Positions 34,457 through 44,236 of a stretch of DNA of 64,000 bases are shown one piece after another; the first letter of the stretch is position 1; every line of letters begins with the position of its first letter. Both the position numbers and the translations under genes were made by a program. Below the pieces are notes generated by a model, which worked only from the letters and a program-made list of their open reading frames with translations, did no database searches and was not told where the DNA came from. Origin of the DNA: Gelatoporia subvermispora B (Eukaryota > Basidiomycota > Agaricomycetes > Polyporales > Gelatoporiaceae); assembly GCA_000320605.2 (NCBI GenBank), contig KB445795.1:2100475-2164474 (forward strand). The letters run 5' to 3'.

Positions 34457-34877
34457 TAAATCGGTGTATACCTCGGAATACCCAGCCGGCATGATACCAC
34501 TCACAAGTTCGTTCATTGTAAAGTCCTCTTCTGTAAAGGGCTGATTGCTGTATCATACATTATGAGGACATAGCTCACGACCTCTCATTCACTTTATGTA
34601 TACCAGAACTCGTAAAAATAGGCATGTAGCATCTTTTACTGAACAAACTTGTGGAAACGACGATCACTAGTGTCCCCATCGCCCACGTTTCGTGCCAGAT
34701 GCGAAAGCTGATTGAGCGGACTCCGAGGGGTGCTGACTAAGCAGCCGGATTGGGCTGACGGCGCTGGACGCGGTTGAACCGACGCGTCTCACCGCAACCG
34801 CGGGACCAACACGGACCAACGTCCTCTCTCCCATTCCCCTGATTATTTCTTCGTTCTCTTACGAAAGGCCCCTCCAA
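34457..34877. other. intergenic, promoter of disordered-protein gene
   Basis: 421 bp between two plus-strand genes. A pyrimidine-rich stretch (CTCTCTCCCATTCCCCTGATT...CTTCGTTCTCTT) lies just before the ATG at 34878, a common feature of fungal core promoters. Confidence 0.5.
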
Positions 34878-36131
34878 ATGGCCTCCTCACACTCATTATC
34901 TTCTAACGGATCAAGTTGGCCAACCATTTATGCCCCCCCTCCGACACAAGACCCTTCCATGCAGCAGATGCCCTGCGTGTTCGTTACTCCACCGGAGGAG
35001 GAACTCGAGTACAATCCTCCGTGGTGCTACTTCAACGCCGGGGAAGTGACAAAGAACGGGCAGAACATGCCTCTGGATATGGACATACTGGATGTTGCGC
35101 TGAGCTTCCACCAGCAGACGGATAACCGCGCGCCCGCATTCCACCGTTCGCTCAGCAACGAGTCTCGGGACACTATCATCATGCCCCGACGCGGGGAGGG
35201 AGACAGTCGACGGAGACGGGGTCATGTGCTGGACGAGGACGTGGTGGAGGTGATGAAGGTCCGCAGGAGTGAGGGCATGTCCGATGTCGGAGACGTGGGC
35301 AGCCAGACACTGAAGAAATCCAAAACATTCCGAGCGCGTGCATCGCAGGCACTGCGATCTATCAAGAACGTCGGGAAACCTGGCCGCCGTGAGTCTGCTA
35401 CCAACTTTGCGTCCAAGCCGGAGACACAACCAGCGCCTCCACCACCTGACGCGGATGCTGTCTCCGCGCTGGAGTCCACAGAACCGGAGCCAGAGCCGAT
35501 TCCTCCACGTTCCACCACACCGAATCTATCCAGACGGAAATCTCTGCAGCTCTCCCAACTCTTCACGTTCTCTCAGAACAGCCGCACAACTCCCGCACCT
35601 TCTGATGAACCGCCGCGACCCCCCTCACCTCCCGCCAAAGCTTCCTATCAAAGCATGCCAATGTTCACGAACCCACTATCCTCACATAGCAAGCGGCTGA
35701 GGCCATCACCCTCCCTTGAGGACTATGGCGAGGACCCGTCAGCCGCGACGAGTGGCCATACCCCGACGCTGTCCAAGCGCAAGTCCTTCCGCCGCCGAAT
35801 ATCCGCGCTTGAGCTGCACAACCTCTTCTCGCGCAATAACGCGCAGTCCCAACAGGAGCAATTTCAGCCAGAAGAATCTCCGGACGCATGTATGACGGAG
35901 GGCGACTCGTCCGAAGTCATCGTAGACATCTTTCCCGCTGCAGCGTCGCGTGCATTCTCCACGGATTCCGCGGAGACCGCATGTTCGTCTGCATCCTCAA
36001 CCACGATGACCGCCCGTTCTTCGACATCTGGGACCGACAGAACAGAACCGGAGCAAGATGATGACGACCTGGAGATGCAACTGGATTCACTCCACTTTGA
36101 CTCGTTGCATTTTGACCCGGAAGAGTTCTGA
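34878..36131 (+). CDS. 417-residue disordered protein, unknown function
   Basis: Single open frame without introns, 417 codons, starting MASSHSLSSNGSSW. The only possibly folded part is residues 25-75 (PCVFVTPPEEELEYNPPWCYFNAGE). The rest is rich in Ser, Pro, Arg and acidic residues. Three basic Ser-containing clusters (KKSKTFRARASQALRSIK, NLSRRKSLQLSQLF, LSKRKSFRRRISALELHNLF) look like repeated docking or phosphorylation sites: RRKS / KRKSFRRR followed by a leucine-rich LxxLF helix. The C-terminus has an internal duplication DSLHFDSLHFDPEEF after an acidic run. I recognise no named family; similar proteins are typical of basidiomycetes. It could be a signalling adaptor, but that is inference. 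Confidence 0.75.
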   Translation: MASSHSLSSNGSSWPTIYAPPPTQDPSMQQMPCVFVTPPEEELEYNPPWCYFNAGEVTKNGQNMPLDMDILDVALSFHQQTDNRAPAFHRSLSNESRDTIIMPRRGEGDSRRRRGHVLDEDVVEVMKVRRSEGMSDVGDVGSQTLKKSKTFRARASQALRSIKNVGKPGRRESATNFASKPETQPAPPPPDADAVSALESTEPEPEPIPPRSTTPNLSRRKSLQLSQLFTFSQNSRTTPAPSDEPPRPPSPPAKASYQSMPMFTNPLSSHSKRLRPSPSLEDYGEDPSAATSGHTPTLSKRKSFRRRISALELHNLFSRNNAQSQQEQFQPEESPDACMTEGDSSEVIVDIFPAAASRAFSTDSAETACSSASSTTMTARSSTSGTDRTEPEQDDDDLEMQLDSLHFDSLHFDPEEF

Positions 36132-36685
36132 GGTGCTCTGGTGAGTCTCATGCAGATGGCACATAGGCGCTTGATGAATGCACCACGGATGTGCATGGGT
36201 GTTTCACCCCGTCGTCCGAGAGAGCACCGTTCGTTTGGACGTCTTGGTCGCCTTCTTCCCTATGCCTGGAATATTCAGACCCGAGTATGGTTCCTGACTG
36301 GTACCGCAGGTCACTAAACCCCTCCCAGCTACTACTCACCTTGCACCTGCGCACATCTGGAGGTTCTTCAAGAACCATAGCCACTTGTACTATACCCCGC
36401 ATTGCGATACCTCCCAACATTTCCATACACTAGCGTCACAAGGACTGCAACATCTAACCGCTATGCCCATAACGCTCTACGGACTTGTCTTATCTGCTTC
36501 GCTTTCACGACACATATCTTGATTATTATATACGGCCGTGCCGTGACCCCCGACCTTCCGAGCTAGATAGCTGGATTGCTAGTGTCATGATATCTGGAAT
36601 CATCCTTTTTACAAAGGAGGTATAGTACAAGCGCTGCCAACGCGCCCGATTGATCAGTACTTTTCAGATAGAACTAGAAATCTCA
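36132..36685. other. intergenic between convergent genes
   Basis: 554 bp between two convergent gene ends. If the last glucosidase exon is spliced (GTAAGT donor near 36717), the 3' end of that gene extends into this region. No other gene seen. Confidence 0.45.
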
Positions 36686-39600
36686 TCAGTATGGTCTGTG
36701 TTGCCGGGTGCAATGCGACTTACTAAGCGTAATAAGCGATGTCCATCCCGTGAATGGGTGGCTGCGCGGAATTTCAGATGACGAACCTATGCAGAAGGCG
36801 GGAAAACGCACCTCCTTTTGCCTTGTCCAGTGGTTGCATCATATTGTTCCCACACGTAGCCAGTGCGCTCATATTCCTACGGCGCCGCTCAGTATGACAT
36901 ACCCGCGGTACAATGCCCCACGTACCTTGTGGACATTGCTCACGAGGTTCTGGCGCAGCTCCTGGTAAATTTCCTGCGCCTGCGCTTGATAGGGTCCCTC
37001 TTGGGCAGCATAGTTCTGGGACGTGTAGGTGTTCAGTGGCGTTCAATGGGGAGCTGGCGTCAGCTGACCTTATAGAGCGAGCTCAACGCCAGATAGTTCA
37101 TCTGCACCCAGATGGGCCCTTTCCAGTAGTCCTCACCCTGGCCGAATTCCGGGTGCGACGCGGAAAGGCTGCGCAGTCCATACGGCGACCAGAGATGCTC
37201 CGGGTCGTGTAGCAGATCCAAGATAGAGCCGAGACGCGGCGAATCGGGAGGGAGCAGGCCCAGGAGGAACGGGAAGAGGGACAGGTATCCCTTATGACAA
37301 ACATGATACGATTCGTCTGCGATATATCAAGGACCATTAGGATTCCGCGGATTGTGAACTGTGAGACTGTTTACCATCGTCGTTCACGCCGACGTCGCAG
37401 TACATTTGGTCTTCCTCGCTCCAGTGGAGGTCTGCGTGTCAGGCCGAATCAGACAAATGGTGCTGCACAAGATGACCCGGGCGCGCGCACCGTCGATGTT
37501 CCCGATGATGGCCTTCTCGATCTCCTCGTACCCGCTCGCGTCGTCGGTCTCGCCGATGAACTCCGCGATGTGCTTCATCGTGCGCGAGAAAAAGCCCATC
37601 CACGAGATGAGGTCGAGGTGCAGCTCTCCGGCGTGCGCCGGGCCCCGCGGGTAGTCGTCCATCCCGCTCGTCAGCACATGCAACTGCGACCGGCCGCGCC
37701 ACCGGTACGCTTCCGTGCGCGAGCGCGCACGCCGTCCGTACTGCTTGATCTGGCCGCGCTGCGTCCGGCGGAACCAGTCGTAGTGGCGCTTCAGCGGCGC
37801 GTAAATTGAGCGCAGGTACTCCAGCGCTAGCTCTGGAGACTCGATGTAGCGGCCCCCGGGAGCGGATGTTTGGACGTCGGACAGCGGGACCTGCGACCCC
37901 ATGCCGTAGTCCATGCCGAGCTCCTGTTCTGAAGGCCCCACGGACAGCCGCTTGAGCCGCTCGATGAAGGCGGTGACAGCCATGGTGAGAGTCGGGGGGT
38001 TAGCGAATGTGGGCACTTGCGTTTGGAACTCTGGCGGTACCTACGCGTTTGCGTCCAGGGTCAGTGTGGTGCCTTCATGCGGTGTGAGAATAAGCGGACC
38101 TTGCTTCGCGCTTCCTCGCCAAGGATCTGTTCGCGAGCCACCCACCCGTCCTCGTCAATCAGGCTAATCCAATCTTTGAGAATCTCCAGGCTGTCCAAAG
38201 TTAGAACGAATGGTCATCCCTGTTAGAGTCAGGTATACCTGAGATCATTGTCCCACTCTCCGATGTGTAACAGGTGGAAACCTTCATCCCTGACATGTAT
38301 ATGATTATGGGTTCGTCACACGGAAAGCGAATATCATACCAGTAGAAGCCTCTGGGGAAGAAACTCCTGCTAGGAGTGGCTGTCAGGAGCGCCCGTGGCT
38401 CTGTAAGCTTGGCACCATTCTCAGTCCCCTTCCCAGCATTCTCGGAGGAGTCTGACACGTCATCGTCCTCTTGGTCCCACTCGTAGGCAAACCCACGGTC
38501 CACAATCGAGGTTCCGTAGAAATAGCCGATTCCACCAATGAGGTTGGAGGTAATCGCCTTAGAGAATGCCTTCACAGACTCGATACTGTCGGTCTGATAT
38601 GACTCCGGTACAGGGAAGACTTGTTCAAAGCGCTGGTTGTAGGAGGTGGAAAGCGCAGCAATCCCCTCGTCGAGGATTTCCGCTGTAGTCGCACATCACG
38701 TCAGATTCGGAAGAACACAATTTGGAGACGACCCACGTCCGAGCTTCTGTTTGGCGCTTGCACTCTCAAAGAACACGTCGAATTGGAATGGTCCGTCAAA
38801 GAACTTTTGCATGGCATACAGGTTGCTGCCAGAGTATATTTCATCGGACAGCTGGAGAGTATATGAGGCATCTGGCAGGTCTGCTTGCTGGTCTCTGAAA
38901 GGCTGCAAGACCTCAGTTGCATGCTTGATAATATTCTGCATGATCGTGTCTGGCATGAGAACTTGTGAGGAAGGTCATCTCCGTTGAGTGATTTGGACCC
39001 CCTACCTTTAGCCTGCCAGATATTCCCAGGTGGAGCGCGGAATCCAGCATAATGAGTCCTCCCGATGCGATGAATGAATGACTTCGCATGCGGGCCCGCT
39101 ACAATCGCGAAATTCTGCGGGCCTACGAGGCAGATTGAGTACGGCCTAGCGGAATACCTGCGCGAGACATACCGTCAACAATCCTGATCCTGAATTCGTC
39201 CAGTTCCGGGGATGAGCCGATGAAGGTCGCTGGTTCGTCCAATCCCTAGACCGCTAATGAGCTGTCCATCCTGTCTCGCACTGCAGTCAAGACACCGACG
39301 TTCTCATTCTCTTCCGTCTCCATGTCTATTCCTCCCAGACCCTCGAGTCCCAGATAGAACACAGTCGAGATGCGAGAAGGTCGTGCTTCACTGAACTGTG
39401 AGTCTGCGCCAGGTTCCACGTTATATGCTTTCCATCGACTTACCAGGGTTCATGGGTTCTCCTCTCACTCGGGCAGCCCAGCTGCCACCATGCTGACCAC
39501 CGGGGACCTTTAGGAACTGAGTAGTAAGCTTGACATTGTTCTTGCCATCCCTGATGACCTGGACGCCGCCCTCGCGCGCGTCGTATTCTGTCCACGTATA

Positions 39601-39887
39601 ACCGTTCAGGCCGTCCCCTTGATCGCACGCATGTCTAGGTTCTGAAGCATGCCATCTCTTGTGAGCATGTGTTCAAGATGCATGCGGATGCCATGCTTAC
39701 GTGAAACTGACTGGTATCCGTCTGTGCTGAACCACATAAGTCCAGTCATCAACGACTGCGGGATCCTCGGCCTGATGCCAAAGTAGAGGTTCGGTCGGTA
39801 GACCCCCCACAGGAGGGAGTCGGAGCCATTTGTCGGTTGGTTGAGTGTCACAGGCAGGAGGGGTAATAACACCCATAGCAGACGCAT
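36686..39887 (-). CDS. mannosyl-oligosaccharide glucosidase (glucosidase I, GH63)
   Basis: ER enzyme that removes the outermost alpha-1,2-glucose from Glc3Man9GlcNAc2 on new glycoproteins (Cwh41/MOGS family). A hydrophobic start (MRLLWVLLPLLPVTL) acts as signal or anchor, directly followed by the family N-terminus SLLWGVYRPNLYFGIRPRIP. Further segments: FIHRIGRTHYAGFRAPPGN-type, [153 protein letters not shown]. Numerous short introns; roughly 790 residues. The last residues are uncertain: without a final intron the stop is at 36686, but a consensus GTAAGT right after the conserved TSLITL could lead to another short exon. Confidence 0.9.
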
Positions 39888-40728
39888 GGCTGCAGCTGGA
39901 CGCTGCTTGTGCTACACGGGTGGATGAGTGGAACGTGGCGGTCGGCGCGTCGACGCGGGGCGTGTCCACGCGGTCGCGCGTGCAGTGGCGCCGCGGACTC
40001 GCTGTGATCTTGATTTCTTCCGCGACGCTCTCCCACACGCAGATTCCTCGAGGCGATTCGAGCTCAGATTGAGCATCTGTCGCCAACGATTCTGCTGAGA
40101 AAATGCGATGCCCTGCACGATAATTCTCCTCTTCTCATGACGAGCGAGCTCGCGGGAAGAGTCAACCTGACCAGTATTGATCGTGAGGCTGCAGCCAAGT
40201 CATGGGCTTCCTGAGCCTATATCCAGCCTGCCTGCTTCCCGTGCTTCACTGGTTCTTTGCAATCATGACACTCGCTTCGTAGACAATCACCCATGCTGCC
40301 TGTGCACCGGATATCACTGCATCTAGTTGTTGTTCAGTGTAAATGACATCGGGCGCCGTTCGGCGCGTCCGGGTCTCTTGCTGCAGCAGGTTGTTGAACA
40401 ACTTGCGTACTTGGCCAGGTAGAAATCGGGCAGTTATAATCATGCTTGATGCGTGTCCTCAAGTTCTGTTATCGTGCGGTTTCTGCGAGGTGGTAGGCTG
40501 GAGCGGACTCTGTATTCCACCACAGAGCGGTGCCTTGTACCCAGGTACAACCGTCTCGGCCCGAAGTGACAACATGTGTCCGGACTGCTCGACTTGGTGC
40601 GACTGCAGTGCACCGCCCATGCCCCGGACGACTATGTAGGGTGGCCGCCCTCTGGCCCTGCCTCTTCCTGTTCTTCTTACTCTCTCGACCAGTTGCTTGG
40701 GTTAAGTTACTTTGTATTGCACACTCCG
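39888..40728. promoter_or_regulatory. divergent region glucosidase I / NYN protein 1
   Basis: 841 bp between divergent starts. A minus-strand frame to 40086 overlaps the glucosidase start region and another lies at 40246-40443; neither resembles a protein family. Considered non-coding promoter DNA. Confidence 0.45.
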
Positions 40729-42553
40729 ATGTCGGACCCTCAAGAGTCGGTTGCTGTATTCTGGGATTATGGTCAGTGACGCCTGGCATGAGAGAAACCC
40801 GACATTGCTCACGCACTCGCAGAGAACTGTTCCCCTGCATGTAGCGACGAGGGATGCTCTATTGTTTCAAACATTCGCCAGATCGCACATGTTTATGGAA
40901 GCGTGAAGCAGTTCAAGGCATATTTGCAGCTTTCGGAGCAATCGCCCAAGTCCGTGACTCTGCGCTCCGACTTGCAGTCTTCCGGAGTGTCCTTGACAGA
41001 TTGTCCGCACAACGGAAGAAAGGATGCAGCGGACAAGATGTTGCTTGGTATGTGCGACCGTCGCAGGTCACCATTATCAGAACTCACATGTCTATGCGTC
41101 GTTTCAAGTGGACATGTTGACGTTTGCTATGGATACCCCTGCTCCTGCTACGATTGTTCTCATTTCCGGAGACCGAGATTTTGTATATGCTGTCTCCGTG
41201 CTGCGAATGCGACGGTATCGCGTGGTGCTCATAGCACCAAATTCGACCCACTCGGGCCTCAAGTCCCAGGCATCAATCGTCTATGACTGGGAATCTCATA
41301 TTCTGAGAGCTCCAAAGACAGCTAGGTTACCTGGGATTGAATTCGCCACCCCTGATTTGGAGGAGTGCCATCGACGTTCCAGATCATTGACCACGTCGAC
41401 GTCTTCCCCGCTTCCGGCTACACCACGTTCTCTGCGACGTCCATCTGTGCAAGAAGCGAAGAAGGACTTCATGGGAATTGGTACGAAGCCAGCACTCCAT
41501 GTTGACGCCGTGGAGGAAGTGCGTCTGGCAGGCGGGTACCTCGGAAATACACTGGGTATTCCCGCTCGTCTGGGGACAAGATACGTGGGGGATACGAACG
41601 CATCTGCCATCGTGCTTTCAGATGGTGATGATGAGCCTATAGCTGACATTGATCAGATGATCCAGACCATTCAACGGGGTAAATTGTCGACAAGCTCGGC
41701 GGCGGTACGTACAACGCTCGCTGGAGCCTCGCGCAGCCTGACGTGACACGGAAGCAGATCTCACCAGCGTCGTCCCCACATGTCACTAGCGTCGATCTGG
41801 AAGCAGCAAATGTACGCCCAGCTTTTCACCATCGTGCTGCATCTGCTCCGACTCTCGTGAGTCCCATACGTCCCCGCGGAGAGCTTTCATGATCATCTCA
41901 CGTCTCGCAAGGTTCCTCTTCCCCTCTCAATGGCACCCATTACATCGGAGCATCAGACCAATCCACCAGACCGTATCTCTGTACTGCTATCCCAGACGCA
42001 GAATAACGTAGTGCCCAAAGGTGGCCCTGACCTTGCATTATTCAGGGAATTGTCACAGGGTTGCACGAAGTCCGCACTCCCAGGCACTGGCGCTCCCTTG
42101 GAATCTACAGGCGCAGACGAGGAACGCGCTTTCTCCCCGGATCACAGTGCCGCTCAGCTTGCTATGGCCTGCAAATCGGAACCCAGCATTCCCCCTGCAC
42201 CATCAACCACGCCTGCGCAACCACAAGCCGTTCCCGCATTCGCAAATATCACACGGCCGTCACCAACAACGCCAACAACGCCACTGCCCCCTATACCTCC
42301 GCACTTCAGCATCTTGATAGACCTGCTTGCGCTTCATCGTGCGCAAGGGAACCCAAGGCCGCTGCGTGGGACAATTGCCGTCGCCCTGGTTGGACGCTCT
42401 AAGGATGTTTACGCCAACGCGGGTGTTCGACGCTTCAAGGACTATACCATGTTGGCAGAGTCCGCCGGGATTGTCGAGCTGGGGGGTTTCGAGGCACAGG
42501 CGTGGATTGCACTGACCCCTGCGTGGTGCGGAAGAGTCGCAGTAGGCTCATAG
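40729..42553 (+). CDS. NYN-domain ribonuclease-like protein 1
   Basis: PIN-like NYN-domain protein of the MARF1/limkain-b1 type, expected to bind and cleave RNA. The gene starts MSDPQESVAVFWDYENC, where the first conserved Asp is split by an intron after WDY. Then come NIRQIAHVYGSVKQFKAYLQ, GVSLTDCPHNGRKDAADKML (second acidic cluster) and IVLISGDRDFVYAVSVLRMR (third cluster); the three Asp groups form the metal site. A Ser/Pro-rich linker of about 250 residues follows, with an acidic run near SDGDDEPIADID. The C-terminal 85 residues (HFSILIDLLALHRAQG...RRFKDYTMLAESAGIVELGG) resemble a winged-helix OST-HTH/LOTUS module. Five exons joined by GT-AG introns. Paralog of 58268-59757, with the same first and second intron positions. 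Confidence 0.85.
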
Positions 42554-44236
42554 GGAAAGTTGGGAGGCTGAGGGTGCTGAAGGGGAGACATTGGGCACCT
42601 ATAGATTCGTGCGCGCATAATGCAGCAGGTCTGGTGCACTGGGAATACGTTCAGCCCGATGTCCGTGAGCGGTCATTCGCACTCTGCGCATTTCCGCACG
42701 TCGGGGGGTGAATCTGTATCAGTATGATGTATTTCAACCATTGTTTGTAACATTAGCGACCATGATTCGGAATTGCTCCAGGACCGCTCTTGACCACACT
42801 GATACGAACCTCATTTAGGCGAATTTGTTCCATAAGGGTATTTCAACAGACAAATGCCTGTTGAACTGGAGTGCATCTATGGCGATGAAACACATTGGTC
42901 CCACGGAACATTGGAAACCCACGGAACTAGTTATACTCAAACAGCCAAGAATTTCGACAACTTAGTCATTCCACAGTCAGCGCATATATTCCATACCGCT
43001 ATGTAGGATATTATCAGGGATTTTCCGGGTCCGGGGAACTGAAAGTGGATATCTCGCTTGATCCTAGCCTGAATGTGGCCAGCTTTAAGGCTAATTTGCC
43101 GGGTTGATCATTCCCAGGAATCCGTCGACCGAGTCAAGTTTGCAGCAATTCTATGATCGCCAAATTTCTGTCAGAAAGGGTCACAGCCGCTGTCAGTTCT
43201 TAAGCGTGCACGTCAGGTACCATTCGACATTCTAACTGCGCCGGGTGGAGGTAATTATCATCTCACAACATGCACGAACATCGACCTATCGAGACTGCCA
43301 CATTGCGCAGCAGCGCGCAGCGCGCCATTCGTACCGGCGACAGTGAAAGGCTTAGGCGATATGTCGGTGTAGTCCAAAACGCTAGCGCACCAGCGGGAGC
43401 AGTACTAGCGGGCGGAGGCGATCGCGCCAGGGTGAGCTCTATGTGGACGTCGGTTACGGCAACACTTCGAAGTTAGCAGGCGAAAGCGTGCGGTCATGAC
43501 GCCACCAGGCCGACTGCTCGACGGTTCCAGAGGCTACTAGTAGGCACCGCTCAAGCACGCAAAGGCCCCGAATCAGGAAGCTAACGTGGGTATCAATGGC
43601 GAATTCCGAATACACACGCCCTTGGGAGTCGAGCTGGAAACGCGAGGCTCGGGCGTCCGGCGATTCTATAGCAGGATGCCTCGGCGAAGCTCGCGGCGAC
43701 GTCAATTATAGACCAGATGAGGTCTGGTGGCTGCATCTGACAACTACAGGAGGATCGTCTCGGGCTACGTTGACGTTGAGAGGCTAGGCTTTGTGGGACT
43801 GGACAACGATGTCTTGGAAAGCGTGCGGGAGACAACCGCACGTGCTCAGGCGCCGTTGTTCGTATTTTCCTTTTCGGGAAAATATCTTTGAATCGAACAC
43901 CAATGATCATCTGCGCATTCTCAACCGCTCTAGCAGTATTTCCTATTCTTACAAAGCGCACGTCAGTTGCGATGGTGGCACATGAGCAATCACGACTCCG
44001 TGCCGCTAGCACCGCCTCTATTCGGATGAATCTCACTCGCTTTCCGACATGCGCATGCTCGAAACAGAATTGAGAGAGGCTCCAAGCTTCTGTCACTTCG
44101 TTCCGGACGCTGACAGTGCTGTCCATCTTCTTGGTAGTCTCTCAAATCGGTTTGAATCTCTGATGCGCATATAAGTACGGACCATGCGAACCAAAAGCTT
44201 CGTGCCCCTCTCCCTCAGCCCCGCACCGAAACCAGG
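42554..44236. other. 1.7-kb region with a weak coding signal
   Basis: No family is recognised. The plus-strand frame at about 43727-43891 (ending GYVDVERLGFVGLDNDVLES and LFVFSFSGKYL, stop near 43891) has strong protein-like composition, but upstream exons cannot be fixed. The frame 43270-43476 could be its first exon (donor GTGAGC near 43432). The minus-strand open frame 43593-44126 overlaps it and looks like a shadow. The last part is the upstream region of the sulfate permease. Confidence 0.4.
43727..43891 (+). CDS. 3' exon of a possible unidentified small gene
   Basis: Open segment beginning after a possible acceptor (GATGAG) and reading SDNYRRIVSGYVDVERLGFV, then DNDVLESVRETTARAQAPLF, ending FSGKYL with a TGA. 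Hydrophobic and charged residues alternate as in a real domain. Upstream frame, start codon and family are not determined; it could be a relic. Confidence 0.3.
   Translation: MAASDNYRRIVSGYVDVERLGFVGLDNDVLESVRETTARAQAPLFVFSFSGKYL

Noticed and set aside
43593..44126. 177-codon minus-strand frame before sulfate permease 1
   Set aside because: It overlaps a more protein-like plus-strand segment, is rich in Arg/Ser as antisense frames often are, and matches no family.
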